A stretch of DNA of 24,565 nt from an uncultured Kiritimatiellota bacterium. Its GTDB lineage: Bacteria; Verrucomicrobiota; Kiritimatiellia; RFP12; UBA1067. Under the pieces are notes generated by a model. The model saw only the letters and a program-made list of their open reading frames with translations, was not told where the DNA came from and did no database searches. A program made the translations under genes and the position numbers. Positions 6,956 through 14,458 of the stretch are shown here, in pieces (position 1 is the stretch's first letter; each line of letters starts with the position of its first letter). The stretch lies in NCBI GenBank assembly GCA_934635385.1, contig CAKTZI010000049.1, positions 1 to 24,565 on the forward strand, read 5' to 3'.

Positions 6956-7867
6956 TCAGTGGCGCAGCGCCCGGACGGCGCGGCGGATGTCGCCCGGCCG
7001 GTCCTCACCGGCCTCGCGCTCGACGACGTAGTTGCCCTTGTAGCCCAAAGCCTCCAGTTCCGCGAGGAAGACCTCTCCGCCGACTTCGCCCTCGCCCCAC
7101 GGCACCTCGTCGCCCCAGGTGCCCGGCGTCCGCGTCGTGCGCGCGTCCTTGACGTGAACCTGCCGGATCCACGGCGCGAGCACGCGCACCGCCACGCGCG
7201 GCTTGCCCTTCGCGTAGAGGATCATGTTCGCCGGGTCGAAGTTGATGCCGACGCCCGGCACGCGCGGCAGAAACGCCGCGAGATCCTCCGCCGTCTCCTG
7301 GCCGGACTCCAGCAGCAGCACGACGCCGTACTTGCGGCATTCGTCGCGCATCCACGTCACGCGCTCGACGTACTTCTTCAGGGCCTTCGGGTTCGACTCG
7401 TCGAGGAAGCCCGCATGCAGTGACATGTACCTGCCGCCCAGCTCCTGCGTCAGGCGCGCGCCCGCCGTCACGATCCGCTTGTTCGCCTCCCAGTGGCGGT
7501 CGGGCACGATGCCGCCCGTCTCGCGGATCGTCTCAAGCGTCGAGTAGTCCTCGCCGACCGTGCCGACCATCGTGGACATGAGAACCCATTCGCCCTTCGC
7601 GATCTTCTCCTTCACGAACGCGAGCGCCGCCGCGTCCTCCGCCGCGCCGTGCCGCCCGTCAGGCGCGATGAACGGCCCCAGCGCGAGGTGGATGCCCTTC
7701 ACGTCCGCCTTCGCCATCTCGCGGGCGACGTCCTTCATCGGCAGGCGCCAGCTCCAGCTGCAGACGCCGATGCGCTCGGCGGGAATCGCGACCCGAGGCG
7801 GCGCAGAGACACAACCGGCCGCAAACAGGAGCGCGGCGAGAGAGAAGAACCTAATCAGCTTTTTCAT
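6956..7867 (-). CDS. Predicted lipoprotein with sugar phosphate isomerase/epimerase (TIM-barrel) fold
   Basis: A 303-residue protein with a signal peptide and lipobox (LFAAGC, Cys19), followed by a xylose-isomerase-like TIM barrel. GVCSWSWRLPMKDVAREMAK resembles the first strand of the AP-endonuclease-2/xylose-isomerase family. YMSLHAGF, VVLLLESGQE, GINFDPANMI, VRQVHVKDAR-like IRQVHVKDAR and NYVVEREAGED supply the usual metal-ligand Glu, Asp and His positions. The family interconverts sugars or polyols. Lipid anchoring would place this one outside the cytoplasm, which is unusual for the fold but is seen in secreted sugar-processing sets. The substrate is unknown. A TATAAT box lies 6 bases before the ATG. 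It heads a likely unit with the acyl-CoA synthetase. Confidence 0.85.
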   Translation of the reverse strand: MKKLIRFFSLAALLFAAGCVSAPPRVAIPAERIGVCSWSWRLPMKDVAREMAKADVKGIHLALGPFIAPDGRHGAAEDAAALAFVKEKIAKGEWVLMSTMVGTVGEDYSTLETIRETGGIVPDRHWEANKRIVTAGARLTQELGGRYMSLHAGFLDESNPKALKKYVERVTWMRDECRKYGVVLLLESGQETAEDLAAFLPRVPGVGINFDPANMILYAKGKPRVAVRVLAPWIRQVHVKDARTTRTPGTWGDEVPWGEGEVGGEVFLAELEALGYKGNYVVEREAGEDRPGDIRRAVRALRH

Positions 7868-7873
7868 GCTGTA

Positions 7874-7879
7874 ATTATA
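7874..7879 (-). promoter_or_regulatory. -10 box for the lipoprotein gene, implying a leaderless mRNA
   Basis: A perfect TATAAT on the minus strand ends 6 bases before the ATG (intervening TACAGC). No good -35 hexamer is visible at 16-18 bases. A start 6-8 bases downstream of the box would fall at the ATG itself. Confidence 0.5.
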
Positions 7880-7905
7880 TCATGAAACGGGCGTGAGCGA
7901 AAGGG

Positions 7906-9009
7906 TCAGCGGGACGACGCCCCGGCGAACGCGAAGCACAGCGGCCGCCAGCAGGGAATCGGCGCGCCCGCCGGAACGAGCGTACAGGCCGCGCGGTCGA
8001 AGCGGTAGACCTGGATCTCGTCGGACATCTTGTGCCCGACGACCATGAACTTCTCGCCCGGCATCAGCGCAAAGTCGCGCGGGAACTTGCCCGTCAGCTT
8101 CGCGACGTTGCGGCGCGTCAGACGCCCCGTCGTCCCATCGACCGCATAGAACGCAATCGAGTCGTGCCCTCGGTTCGAGGCCATGAGAATCTGGCCGTCA
8201 GCCGTCAGCTTGATCGCGGCGGCTTTCGTCGCCAGCGTCTCGCCGTCCGCCTCCCAGCGGTCATAGCCGTCCGGCAGCATCGACCACTTGCCGACCTTCG
8301 CAAACGACTTTCCGTCGAACGCATACGAGACGACGCTGGAGTCCAGCTCGTTCAGGACAAAGAGGAAGCGTCCGTTCTTCGACCAGACGGCGTGGCGCGG
8401 CCCGTCGCCCCGGTCGGCCTTGATCTCCAGCGACGAATCGACCGCCAGCGTCACGGGGTCGAAGAAGCGGATGCGGTCGCAGCCGAGGTCGATGACGCCC
8501 AGCCGACGCCCGTCGGGCGTCAGGAAGGTGAAATGCGCGTAGGCCTTCTTCTGGCGCTTCGCGTTCGGGCCGACGTCGTCGTCGGGAAAGACGTAGCTCT
8601 TCAGATCCGAGCCGTCCGCCTTGAGGGAGACGACCGTCGCCGAGAGATAGGCGGCGGCGAAGACGCGCGAACCGTCCGGCGACAGCGACACGTGGCACGG
8701 CGCTTCGCACGGAAGCTCCGCCAGACGTTCCATCGCGCCCAGATGCCCATCTGCGCCAATGGGGAAGCGCACCGCCCACGAGACGGACTTCGCGTCGCGC
8801 TTCTCGCCCATGACGGAGTAGAGCCACCGTCCGTCGGGGCTCTGCTGAAAGTAGGTCGTGCCCTGAAGGCCCTTCACGGACTGGACGACCTTCGCCGCGC
8901 CCGTTTCGGTGTCGCAGGCGAGGACATGAAGGGCCTGCCGATCGGGCGAACCCGTGTTGCAGCCGACGTAGCAATTGACGATTGTAGCCATAAGGAATGC
9001 TGAATTCAT
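7906..9009 (-). CDS. Lactonase-family seven-bladed beta-propeller (6-phosphogluconolactonase-like)
   Basis: A 367-residue beta-propeller of the lactonase family that includes E. coli Pgl (YbhE type), which hydrolyses 6-phosphogluconolactone in the pentose phosphate pathway. Repeating blade motifs are visible: FQQSPDGRWLYSV, SLSPDGSRVFAAAY, GPRHAVWSKNGRFLFVLNEL (the family's most characteristic stretch), ILMASNRGHDSIAFY and PRDFALMPGEKFMVVGHK. There is no signal peptide. Other propellers of this family act on other lactones or are uncharacterised, so the substrate is not certain. Start: ATG at 9009, with a TATCAT box 7 bases upstream; an ATG at 8991 (MATIVNCYVG) is equally consistent with the fold. 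Neither has a Shine-Dalgarno site. It lies 21 bases after ribD. Confidence 0.85.
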   Translation of the reverse strand: MNSAFLMATIVNCYVGCNTGSPDRQALHVLACDTETGAAKVVQSVKGLQGTTYFQQSPDGRWLYSVMGEKRDAKSVSWAVRFPIGADGHLGAMERLAELPCEAPCHVSLSPDGSRVFAAAYLSATVVSLKADGSDLKSYVFPDDDVGPNAKRQKKAYAHFTFLTPDGRRLGVIDLGCDRIRFFDPVTLAVDSSLEIKADRGDGPRHAVWSKNGRFLFVLNELDSSVVSYAFDGKSFAKVGKWSMLPDGYDRWEADGETLATKAAAIKLTADGQILMASNRGHDSIAFYAVDGTTGRLTRRNVAKLTGKFPRDFALMPGEKFMVVGHKMSDEIQVYRFDRAACTLVPAGAPIPCWRPLCFAFAGASSR

Positions 9010-9016
9010 GTGCAGG

Positions 9017-9022
9017 ATGATA
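9017..9022 (-). promoter_or_regulatory. Possible -10 box (TATCAT) for the lactonase-family gene
   Basis: TATCAT on the minus strand lies 7 bases before the ATG at 9009. No convincing -35 is visible. It is listed because its spacing matches the -10 boxes before scpA, the lipoprotein gene and glgA. Confidence 0.3.
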
Positions 9023-9030
9023 TGATCAAA

Positions 9031-10050
9031 TCAGGTTTCTTTGCGGCAGAAGCGGGCAAGGACATCTCCGGCGCGCCTATCGCAGCTGTCGAGCGTGTCG
9101 AGCCGCAGGCGCAGCGCCTCGCCGATCGGACGCGAGCCAATGACGCACGGCGAGAGGACGGTCAGCCATTCGTCCACGAGTCCCGCCTCGGCGAGCGACG
9201 TCGCAAGCTTCAGTCCGCCCTCGCAGAGGACGTGCAGCGCGCCGCGCCGCCCCAGTTCGCGGATCGCCTCCACCGCGTCGCGGAAGACAAGCGTCGGGTT
9301 GCGTCCGTCGGTGAAGACCTGCGCGTCACCCGGCAGATTCCCCGACTTCGAGACGACGACGCGCAAGAGGTCGTCGTTGCGCTTCTGGTGGCAGAGGAGC
9401 GAGGGGTTGTCCCTCCGCACCGTCTCCGCGCCGACGAGGATCGCATCGACCTCCGCCCGCAATGCCCCCGTCCGGGCGCGCGCCTGCGCCGAGGAGATCC
9501 AGCGGGCCTGCCCGCCGTCGTCGCAGATGCGACCGTCGAGCGACAGCGCGATCTTGACCGTCACGTAGGGAAGCCCCGTCGTCACGTGCTTCGCGAACGG
9601 CGCGACCAGCCGCCGCGCCGACTTCAGGAGCTCGGCGTCGCCGCGAAACCGCTCGCAGCGGATGCCCGCCTTCGCCAGCACACGCGCCGCGCGTCCACGA
9701 TTGGCCGGATTCGGATCGGGCATGGCGTAGACGACATGCGGCACACCCGCCGCCGCAATCGCGTCCGTACACGCGCCGACGCGGCCCGGACGCGAACACG
9801 GCTCCAGCGTCACGTAAAGAGTCGCCTTTCTCAGCGCCGCGTCAGCCGCCGCGCCGAGGCGGCGGCGCGCGTCCTTCAGCGCAGCAACCTCGGCATGGTC
9901 TTTCCCCGCTCGGCGGTGAAAGCCCTCGCCGACGATCTTTCCGCCGCTGACGACAACCGCACCGACCGGCGGATTCGGCCGCGTATGGCCGCAGCCGCGC
10001 CGCGCGAGCGCCAACGCCCGCGCCATGAAGTCATTTGCCGGATTTCGCAT
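9031..10050 (-). CDS. ribD: Bifunctional riboflavin biosynthesis deaminase/reductase RibD
   Basis: RibD carries out two consecutive cytoplasmic steps of riboflavin synthesis: deamination of the diaminopyrimidine, then NADPH reduction of the ribosyl chain. The N-terminal cytidine-deaminase-like zinc domain shows HAE (52-54) and Cys85 and Cys94 (LEPCSRPGRVGACTDAI). The C-terminal DHFR-like reductase starts near PYVTVKIALSLDGRI and includes DAILVGAETVRRDNPSL. I chose the ATG at 10050 (MRNPANDFMARALALARRG), since family members carry a few residues before the FM-RAL helix. In-frame ATGs at 10074 and 10026 are alternatives, and none has a strong ribosome site. The start lies within the nusB end (20-base overlap), so translation is probably coupled. 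The length is 339 residues, normal or slightly short. Confidence 0.93.
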   Translation of the reverse strand: MRNPANDFMARALALARRGCGHTRPNPPVGAVVVSGGKIVGEGFHRRAGKDHAEVAALKDARRRLGAAADAALRKATLYVTLEPCSRPGRVGACTDAIAAAGVPHVVYAMPDPNPANRGRAARVLAKAGIRCERFRGDAELLKSARRLVAPFAKHVTTGLPYVTVKIALSLDGRICDDGGQARWISSAQARARTGALRAEVDAILVGAETVRRDNPSLLCHQKRNDDLLRVVVSKSGNLPGDAQVFTDGRNPTLVFRDAVEAIRELGRRGALHVLCEGGLKLATSLAEAGLVDEWLTVLSPCVIGSRPIGEALRLRLDTLDSCDRRAGDVLARFCRKET

Positions 10051-10471
10051 ACTTGTCGAGCACGCCGTTGACAATCGTGCGCGTCTTGGGGCTCGCGAAC
10101 CAGTTCGCGAGATCGACGGCCTCGTTGATGACGACGGCCTTCGGCACGTCCGTGTTCTTCATCTCCCAGACGCCGAGGCGCAGCACCGCGCGCTCGATCG
10201 TGCCGAGGCGGTAGAGATCCCAGCCGACGAGCAGCGAGGAGATGATCGCGTCCAGCTCCTTGAGGGAGCCGAGGACGCCGACGACACGCTCTTCGGCAAA
10301 CGCCTTCATCTTGCCACGAACCGCCTGCGGGCCACCATCCTCTTCGTCAAGGTCGAGAATCTGAGTCCAGTAGGAGGCCAAAAACGTCTCCACGTCATTC
10401 GGCGGGTTCAAGTCCGCCGCCGTCAGCATCTGAATCGCCCATTCGCGGGCCTGTCTGCGTGTCGCTGTCAT
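10031..10471 (-). CDS. nusB: Transcription antitermination factor NusB
   Basis: NusB binds BoxA RNA together with S10 and supports antitermination of rRNA operons. The 146-residue all-helical protein shows the family start (RRQAREWAIQMLTAADLN) and C-terminal helices with RAVLRLGVWEM, VPKAVVINEAVDLA and FVNGVLD-type TIVNGVLDKYAK. The length is typical. It has an extended -10 promoter with a roughly 20-base leader containing AAAAGG about 9 bases from the ATG, so unlike scpA and glgA it appears to be translated from a normal ribosome site. Pairing with ribD recalls the common nusB-rib gene clusters. Confidence 0.95.
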   Translation of the reverse strand: MTATRRQAREWAIQMLTAADLNPPNDVETFLASYWTQILDLDEEDGGPQAVRGKMKAFAEERVVGVLGSLKELDAIISSLLVGWDLYRLGTIERAVLRLGVWEMKNTDVPKAVVINEAVDLANWFASPKTRTIVNGVLDKYAKSGK

Positions 10472-10498
10472 GTCAAAGAACCTTTTCTTGAAGAGAGC

Positions 10499-10507
10499 AT
10501 TATACCA
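10499..10507 (-). promoter_or_regulatory. Extended -10 promoter for nusB-ribD
   Basis: TGGTATAAT on the minus strand (10507-10499) is an extended -10. The -35 region lies in the end of the debranching-enzyme gene and has no good match. The -10 is 27 bases from the nusB ATG, leaving room for a short leader with a purine-rich AAGAAAAGG ribosome site. Confidence 0.6.
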
Positions 10508-10510
10508 TAT

Positions 10511-13500
10511 TTACTTTCCGCCGAGTTTCAGCCAGACGCGCAGAAGCTCCGAATCGCTCCAGGCCTGCGCCGTGCAGCCCTTCTGCGCGTGCGGCGCGTC
10601 GCCGTCCGCGTTCTCGCTCAGGTGTCCGAGACAGCCCGCGTTGAGGTTCTCGACCGCGCTCGCCAGGAGCGCCCGCGCAACCTCGCGCGAACAGGCGCGC
10701 GTCGCGACCAGCGCCTCGGCGTAGAGCGGAAACGGCCACGCCCAGACCGTGCCGTTGTGGTAGGCGGGCTTGCGCGCCGTGTCCTCGTCGCCCGCGTAGA
10801 CGCCGCGATAGAGGGGGTTCCCGGCATTGAGCGAGCGGATGCCGCCCGGCACAAGCAGCTCCTCCGTCGCCGCGAGAATCGACTTGTCGTCCAGCACGCC
10901 GAGCGTGATGAGGAACAGCTGGTTCGGACGAATCGTGTCCTCCGGCACCGCCGCACACGCCGGCTCGCCGTGCGGCGCCGCGAGGCAGTCGCGGTAGCCG
11001 TGTTCCCATTTGAAGAGCGTCTTGACGGACACAAGGGCCTGATCGGCGAGCGTGTCGCGGCCGAGGTAGCGCAGGGCCGAGATCCAGAGCGCCTGGATCT
11101 CGACGGGATAGCCGACGCGCGGCGTGCAGGCGGGGTAGTTCGTGTCCATCCACGTGAAGTGCGACGGCGACCAGACGAGACCCGAACCGGGATCGACGCG
11201 AATGCCGTTGGGCGTCCCCTTCAGGTAGTTGTCGACAATCGAGTCGCACGTCTTCTTCAACGCCTCAACGTTCACCCCACAACCCTCAACCTCCTGCACA
11301 CAGCGAATGAACCAGAGCTGCGCGTCCGTCGTGTCGCGGTTGCCGGCCGTCTTGCCGTAGATGATGTTCGGCAGCGTTCCGTTCTCCTCGAACGCCGCGA
11401 ACGCCGCAAGAATCTTCTGCGCGATGTCCGTTCCGCCGGCGGCGATCAGGCCGCGCAGGAAAATGAAGGTGTCGCGGCCCCAGTCGAGGAACCACGGATA
11501 GCCCGCGATGACGGTCTTCAGGTCGTCGCGCTTGACGATGTAGAGGTCGAGGGCGGCGCGAAGGGCGTCAGCAATGGGCGAGAGAGATTGAGAGGCCTGA
11601 CTTGAGAGACCTGGGAGACGCGAGAGACTTGAGGCCTCAGGTTCCTCTCGTCCCTCTGGCCTCTCTTGTCGCGTCGCCCCCTTTCGCCTCAATTCCCCGT
11701 CAAGGACGACCGTCTCGCCGACCTTGAGGTCAGCCGAGATCCAGCCGGGCGAAAAGAGGTCGCCAAGGCCGTCCTGTCCGCGCGCGGCCTCTTCGGGGTG
11801 TCCGACGCAGTAGGTCCACTGCGGCTCGTGGTGGTAGGCGCCGCCCGTCACGCGCATCGCGAAGGTCTGTCCGTAGGGACTGAAATCGAAGCCCGCGCCG
11901 CCGTCCGCCGCCACGCGCGATGCCGCCGGGAACAGCCGCTCCGCCCCCTGGTAGGCCTTGGTCGTCGCGTGGAAGCTGCGCCATTCGACGTCGGGACGGA
12001 AGACGAGCCGCACCTGGTCGCCCACGTCGTCACCGCCGGACGTGACGCGCGTGACCGCGAGCGTCGCCGCGTTCGCGCCGGGCGTGAGCGACAGCGTGAA
12101 GACGAACGCCGTCTCCTTGCCCATGCCGCAGGGTGCGGTGAAGTCCCATCGCGCGAAGCGTCCCGCCGGATCGACCGTCACGCGCGTCACGCACTTGCGG
12201 TCGAGTTCGCGCGTATACCCCTCGCGCTGCAGCCAGCACCGCGTGCGCGTCCAGAGGTTGAGCCGGTCGGACGGCACGTCCGGGTTCGGGTTCGCCGCGA
12301 GGAGCGCATCGTACTGCGAGCGAATCTCGCCCCAGCCGAGCCGCACCTGCGCCGCCGCGCCCGCCCCGTTCGAGAGAATCGTGCGAAAATCGGGATGCTG
12401 CCGCACCTCCTCGCCCGACAGCGCGAGCCTGACCCGCGCCGCGTCCGCCGACGGCGGCACGAGAAACGCGGCGTGCGTCCGCACGGCGCGTCCATCGATG
12501 TAGCGCGCCACGTCCAGCCGCAGCCGGCGGCAGCGCGTGCCGTCCCCTGCGTAGGCGGGCGCGTCGAAGACGACGCGGCCCTGCACCGACCGCGCGACAC
12601 GCAGCGTCTTGCCGCTCGCCGGATCGACGAGCCGAGCCCGAAACGGCGCATCTGCCGTGATCTCGGCCCTCTCGCCCGCCGGCACGACGACCTCGCGGCG
12701 CTCGTCGCGCGGGATGACGACGTGAAAGAGCGCGTTCGGCGCGGCGGGCGATTCGGTCGTTTCGGTCGCGGCGCCGCTCGTCGCGCAAACTTCGCCCAAC
12801 GCAACCGAAGCCCCCTTGCCGTCCTGAACGGCCGCCGCGAGGCCGGCCGCGAAGCACCGAACCTCGCCGGGCGCGAGGCGAACGGTCGCGCCGAGCGCCC
12901 GCCGCCCGCCGTTCAGAAGGTCTTCGGCCTTGCCCGCCGGGAACGCCGCCGCGTCCCACGCGATCTCGGCCGGCGCGTCGCAGTCGAGGTTCGCGAGCAC
13001 CAGGACGGGCGCCGCGCCGTCTCGCGTGCGTACGACGGCGAGCGTGTTGCCGCCGCCGCGCGTGACGACCCTGAGACGGCTCGCGCCCGCAAAGCCCGGG
13101 TGCGTGCGCAACAGCCCGTTCAGCCGCGCGATGAGATCGACCATGTTCGCCGTCGCGCCCCAGTTGAGGTCGTTCTTGCCGTGCACGTCGATCTTCTCCG
13201 TCGCGTACCACTCGACGCCGTTGGCGATGCCCCACGCGCCCTGCCACGACAAGAGCGCGGCGAGCTGCACCCGCAGCCGCGCGTAGGTCGCGCCGCGCTT
13301 CGCGAGGCGGTCGTTGTCGTGCGTCTCGGCGAAGTGGACGAGCGTCCCGTACTTCTCGGCGCGCTCGATCGCCGCCGGCAGGTAGCCCTCGAACTGGCTG
13401 CGGTCGTAGGTCTGGAAGATTTCCGAATACGCCCAGTCGAGATTCGACTCGGCCAGCAGCCGGTTCGTGACCGCGATCTCGCCGCCCAGCCCCTCCAGCA

Positions 13501-14458
13501 GGAAAACCGTGTCGGGATACTCCTCGCGCACCTTCGCGACGATGTACTCCCACGTCTCGGCGGGAATCATGTACCCCGCGTCGCAGCGGAAGCCGTCCAC
13601 GCCCTCGCGGCACCAGAAGAGGAAGACGTCCGCCATGTACGCGCGCAGCTCCGCGTTCGCGTAGTCGAGCTCGACGAGGTCGGCCCACTTCACGCCCCAC
13701 GCGCCCGGCGAGTGGAAGCGGCCGTCCGGCTCGTGCCGAAACCAGTCCGGGTGGTGCGTCTGCAGGGTCGATGCCCAGCCCGTGTGGTTCGCGGGCAGGT
13801 CGACGAAGAAGAGCCCGCCCTTCGCGTGGACGGCGCCGATCAGCTCCTCGAACTGGCCGAGCGGCGTGACGGCCTCGTCGAACTCCGCCATCGCGGGATC
13901 GACCGAGAGGAAGTCCGTCGCGGCGAACGGGCAGCCGTACTCGCCCATGACGGCGTAGGTCGTCGGCACGGGGAACGGCGGCAGGGTCTGGACGATGCGA
14001 AAGCCCATCGTGTCCATGATGAGCGGCAGGCGGCGCACGACTTCGCGGAAGCTGCCGAACTGACGGGGGAAGACGCAGTAGATCGCGTTGCACGCGCGCG
14101 TCTCGCCGCTCTCGACCTTGACGTGCAGATTGCGGCCCGTCGGCCACTCCGGCACGTGCGAGCCCTCGGGGAAGAAGCAGGCCTTGCCGGAGAAGACGCC
14201 AACCTCATTGAGCGGAATCTCGCCCGTGAACACGCCGGGCGCTGTCTCGGAGAGCGGAATGTCCGTCCACGCCTTCGCGAGCGGGGTGAGGCCCTTCTCC
14301 GTCTCGTCGATGATCTCGCGGCGGCGCACGTCGCCGTGGCCGAGGTTCGTGCGGAACGCGGCGCGCCCTTTGCGCGGCGGATCGACGGCGAGCGTGACGG
14401 CGAGCGTGTCGCCGCGCCATTTGAGCAGAAAGGATTCGGGTGCCGGTGTCTGGGTCAT
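10511..14458 (-). CDS. Bifunctional glycogen debranching enzyme (GH13 + GH133 fusion)
   Basis: A 1315-residue protein joining an alpha-amylase-type N-terminal half to an amylo-alpha-1,6-glucosidase C-terminal half, the layout of eukaryotic-type glycogen debranching enzyme. GH13 motifs are intact: DLPANHTG (about 220), GFRCDAGYM with nucleophile Asp (about 292), FLLEGLGG with acid Glu (about 321) and ETHDNDR (about 380). The C-terminal GH133 part shows DWGRDTFIFLRGL (about 995) and AYHNGTVWAWPF-like YHNGTVWAWPFPLYAEA (about 1236). Between them is a beta-rich region (about 480-920) and then a linker at about 930-959 encoded by a GA/CT palindromic repeat. The likely role is to shift short glucan branches and hydrolyse the remaining alpha-1,6 glucose. 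It starts inside the mtaB stop (ATGA overlap) and ends an operon begun by glgA. Confidence 0.88.
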   Translation of the reverse strand: MTQTPAPESFLLKWRGDTLAVTLAVDPPRKGRAAFRTNLGHGDVRRREIIDETEKGLTPLAKAWTDIPLSETAPGVFTGEIPLNEVGVFSGKACFFPEGSHVPEWPTGRNLHVKVESGETRACNAIYCVFPRQFGSFREVVRRLPLIMDTMGFRIVQTLPPFPVPTTYAVMGEYGCPFAATDFLSVDPAMAEFDEAVTPLGQFEELIGAVHAKGGLFFVDLPANHTGWASTLQTHHPDWFRHEPDGRFHSPGAWGVKWADLVELDYANAELRAYMADVFLFWCREGVDGFRCDAGYMIPAETWEYIVAKVREEYPDTVFLLEGLGGEIAVTNRLLAESNLDWAYSEIFQTYDRSQFEGYLPAAIERAEKYGTLVHFAETHDNDRLAKRGATYARLRVQLAALLSWQGAWGIANGVEWYATEKIDVHGKNDLNWGATANMVDLIARLNGLLRTHPGFAGASRLRVVTRGGGNTLAVVRTRDGAAPVLVLANLDCDAPAEIAWDAAAFPAGKAEDLLNGGRRALGATVRLAPGEVRCFAAGLAAAVQDGKGASVALGEVCATSGAATETTESPAAPNALFHVVIPRDERREVVVPAGERAEITADAPFRARLVDPASGKTLRVARSVQGRVVFDAPAYAGDGTRCRRLRLDVARYIDGRAVRTHAAFLVPPSADAARVRLALSGEEVRQHPDFRTILSNGAGAAAQVRLGWGEIRSQYDALLAANPNPDVPSDRLNLWTRTRCWLQREGYTRELDRKCVTRVTVDPAGRFARWDFTAPCGMGKETAFVFTLSLTPGANAATLAVTRVTSGGDDVGDQVRLVFRPDVEWRSFHATTKAYQGAERLFPAASRVAADGGAGFDFSPYGQTFAMRVTGGAYHHEPQWTYCVGHPEEAARGQDGLGDLFSPGWISADLKVGETVVLDGELRRKGATRQERPEGREEPEASSLSRLPGLSSQASQSLSPIADALRAALDLYIVKRDDLKTVIAGYPWFLDWGRDTFIFLRGLIAAGGTDIAQKILAAFAAFEENGTLPNIIYGKTAGNRDTTDAQLWFIRCVQEVEGCGVNVEALKKTCDSIVDNYLKGTPNGIRVDPGSGLVWSPSHFTWMDTNYPACTPRVGYPVEIQALWISALRYLGRDTLADQALVSVKTLFKWEHGYRDCLAAPHGEPACAAVPEDTIRPNQLFLITLGVLDDKSILAATEELLVPGGIRSLNAGNPLYRGVYAGDEDTARKPAYHNGTVWAWPFPLYAEALVATRACSREVARALLASAVENLNAGCLGHLSENADGDAPHAQKGCTAQAWSDSELLRVWLKLGGK
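11583..11670 (-). repeat. GA/CT-rich palindromic repeat encoding the interdomain linker
   Basis: On the plus strand three related 13-mers occur: TTGAGAGGCCTGA (11588-11600), TTGAGAGACCTGG (11602-11614) and TTGAGGCCTCAGG (11629-11641). Beyond GAGGCCTC (11631-11638), which is a perfect palindrome, the sequence turns into the opposite strand's version, including GGCCTCTCTTG (11658-11668). The whole is an imperfect inverted repeat of about 88 bases. It is translated without a stop as a Glu/Arg-rich half (RQERPEGREEPE) followed by a Ser/Leu-rich half (SSLSRLPGLSSQASQSLS). No second copy was seen in the window. Confidence 0.75.

Noticed and set aside
12030..14147. A 705-codon minus-strand frame overlapping the debranching enzyme
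   Set aside because: An out-of-frame reading of the same gene, Arg/Ala-rich with no domain. It does not indicate a frameshift because the in-frame protein is continuous.
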